DNA from: Dongia_B sp964406155
GTDB lineage: Bacteria > Pseudomonadota > Alphaproteobacteria > Dongiales > Dongiaceae
NCBI GenBank assembly: GCA_964406155.1
Contig: CAYOQR010000006.1
Coordinates: 1-64,000 of the forward strand
DNA length: 64,000 nucleotides
Reading direction: 5' to 3'
Below the pieces are notes generated by a model. That model had not been told where the DNA came from. It worked only from the letters and a program-made list of their open reading frames with translations, and did not search any database. Each line of letters begins with the position of its first letter. Positions within the stretch are counted from its first letter, which is position 1. The translations under genes and the position numbers were made by a program. Shown in pieces: positions 62,791-64,000 of this stretch.

Positions 62791-63483
62791 CTACAGATCC
62801 AAATGCCTTGCGACGACGTTCGCATATTCCGGCTCCACAGATGAAATCTCCGCGACGGCCCTACCCTTCTGTACGATCAACACTCGATCTGCGAGGCCTA
62901 TGAGGAAATCCAGCTTCTGCTCAACCACCACAATCGTCAGGCCAAGCGTCTTTCTCAGGAAGATCAGTCGTTCGCTTATCAGATCGACAATTGACGGTTG
63001 AATGCCTTCGGTCGGCTCATCGAGGAGAATGAGTTTCGGGCGCCCGACCAGGCAGCGAGCCAGCGCCAAAATCTGCTGCTGGCCGCCTGAAAGGGCACCG
63101 CCACGCCGCGACAGCAATGGCTCCAGCACGGGGAAATAGCCAAGAACTTCGGGAATGGCACTTTCACCTTTCCGCGCCATCTCGCCCATCTTCAAATTTT
63201 CCAAGACGGAAAGCTGAGGAAAGATATCCCGCCCCTGGGGCACATAGCCAAGGCCGATACGGGATCTTTCATACATGCGGCGGCGCGAAACATCCTTACC
63301 CATGAATACGATCTTACCGTCAGTCGTACTGATTTCGCCAATAAGCGTCTTCAGCAAGGTGGTCTTACCCATGCCGTTATGGCCGGCGATGCCGACACAT
63401 TCGCCAGCCTCTACCCTCATATTGAGACCATCCAATATGCGGATGCGCCCATATCCGGATCTTAAGGCAACGACATCAAGCAT
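62791..63483 (-). CDS. urtE: UrtE/LivF-like ABC ATP-binding protein
   Basis: A 230-residue ATPase of the branched-chain amide/urea transporter family. Walker A is GHNGMGKTT (near residue 34), the signature LSGGQQQ (near 133) and Walker B LILLDEPTEGIQPS. GYVPQGRDIFPQL and RRGGALSGGQQQ are the UrtE rather than LivF patterns. ATG 63483 overlaps the UrtD-like stop by eight bases. It is the last gene of the operon. The substrate could be urea or a short-chain amide, which would fit the nitrogen-salvage island. Confidence 0.85.
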   Translation of the reverse strand: MLDVVALRSGYGRIRILDGLNMRVEAGECVGIAGHNGMGKTTLLKTLIGEISTTDGKIVFMGKDVSRRRMYERSRIGLGYVPQGRDIFPQLSVLENLKMGEMARKGESAIPEVLGYFPVLEPLLSRRGGALSGGQQQILALARCLVGRPKLILLDEPTEGIQPSIVDLISERLIFLRKTLGLTIVVVEQKLDFLIGLADRVLIVQKGRAVAEISSVEPEYANVVARHLDL

Positions 63484-64000
63484 CTGCCGATCTCCCGAGA
63501 TAGATATCCCGCACAGCGGCATTGGCCATGATCTCGGCGATCGTTCCTTCGGCGAAAACACGGCCTTGATGGAAAACTGTCACCGTTTGCGCGATCTTTC
63601 GGACGAACTTCATATCATGCTCGACTACGATGATCGTCGACGTCTTGTTCGCTTCGTGAATAAGCTCCACGACCCGATCGGTTTCCTCTTCAGTCATCCC
63701 GGCGGTTGGCTCATCCAGCAGAATCAGCCGGGGAGACAGCATCAGGACCATCCCCAGTTCCACCCATTGTCGATGGCCATGGGCTAATCCCCCAACCTTG
63801 GCTGCTGCCAGCCTGGACAATCCCAGGCGATCGAGCATGTCCCTGGTGGCCGTCTCGCGATGAGCAGGGTCGAGTGCATGGCCGGCAAGCCAGATATTCT
63901 CCTGAACGCTGAGATTGTCAAAAACAGCCGGAACCTGATTCTTGATCCCGATGCCGAGATGGCTGACGACATACGGCTGGACATCGGTAATGTCCTGGCC
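63476..64000 (-). CDS. urtD: UrtD/LivG-like ABC ATP-binding protein (partial)
   Basis: The N-terminal part runs off the right edge, so about 174 C-terminal residues are visible. The reading frame is open to position 64000. It has GIKNQVPAVFDNLSVQENIW, then HGHRQWVELGMVLM (modified signature), LILLDEPTAGMTEEETDRVV (Walker B) and VVEHDMKFVRK (switch His). The GMTEEET and HRQWVELGM patterns are those of UrtD. Walker A lies outside the window. With the overlapping urtE-like gene it forms the ATPase pair of the importer. Confidence 0.85.
   Translation of the reverse strand, partial: GQDITDVQPYVVSHLGIGIKNQVPAVFDNLSVQENIWLAGHALDPAHRETATRDMLDRLGLSRLAAAKVGGLAHGHRQWVELGMVLMLSPRLILLDEPTAGMTEEETDRVVELIHEANKTSTIIVVEHDMKFVRKIAQTVTVFHQGRVFAEGTIAEIMANAAVRDIYLGRSADA

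Overview
The window is bacterial DNA of moderately high G+C with ATG, GTG and TTG starts and tightly packed, often ATGA-coupled genes. A complete Caulobacter-type cpa/tad pilus locus, GcvA-type LysR regulators, several amine and amino-acid ABC importers and a UrtDE-like pair suggest a free-living or plant/soil-associated alphaproteobacterium (Rhodospirillales or Rhizobiales). The genus cannot be fixed from the sequence.

Region 1 (1-14.5 kb) is a compact integrated phage-type element. It carries a P4-type integrase, an excisionase-like HTH protein, a Toprim primase, a RepA-like helicase, an opposite-strand HEPN-like protein, small and large terminase, four small unknown proteins, a 962-residue tape-measure protein, an XRE regulator and two opposite-strand proteins of unknown function. 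Portal, capsid, protease, tail-tube and lysis genes are absent although the genes present look intact. That set and size resemble a phage satellite at least as well as a decayed prophage. A tRNA-Ser 3'-end-like sequence at 14440-14452 and a CCGCCA at the left edge suggest integration at a tRNA-Ser gene.

Region 2 (14.5-15.8 kb) is a scar: the N-terminus of a second integrase is fused to a 5'-truncated IS5-family transposase remnant.

Region 3 (15.8-37.6 kb) is a nitrogen-compound uptake and catabolism island. An amino-acid-type ABC importer lies with a DDAH-like amidino hydrolase, an M20 carbamoylase and a GcvA-like LysR regulator. Next comes a minus-strand operon of a polyamine-type importer, two SDR dehydrogenases and a PuuE-like deacetylase/ureidase. 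A further minus-strand operon holds an Atz/Trz-type amidohydrolase, a GST, an M19 dipeptidase-like protein with altered metal ligands, another polyamine-type importer and a flavodoxin-fold oxidoreductase, with a LysR gene upstream. The enzymes mostly break C-N bonds (amidine, ureido, cyclic imide, amide), which points to ureide, guanidino or N-acyl amine substrates.

Region 4 (37.6-39.3 kb) is about 1.8 kb with no credible gene but with inverted-repeat debris.

Region 5 (39.3-50.0 kb) is the Tad/Flp pilus locus: flp (58 codons), cpaA, cpaB, cpaC (with a long Pro/Ala/Gln-rich insert), cpaD, cpaE, cpaF, tadB, tadC, an opposing tadD and a stand-alone copy of the CpaC N-terminal domain.

Region 6 (50.1-58.4 kb) is an envelope glycan or lipid module: two flippase-like YbhN/AglD proteins, a GT-C-like membrane protein, a nucleotidyltransferase, a nucleotidyltransferase-like/kinase fusion, a GT2 glycosyltransferase and an ICMT-like methyltransferase. 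Region 7 (58.8-62.0 kb) has a truncated PilZ gene, an ECF sigma factor and three TadE/TadG-type pseudopilin genes, the last part of the pilus system. The right edge holds urtE- and urtD-like ABC ATPase genes, the latter running off the window, followed by a Rho-independent terminator.
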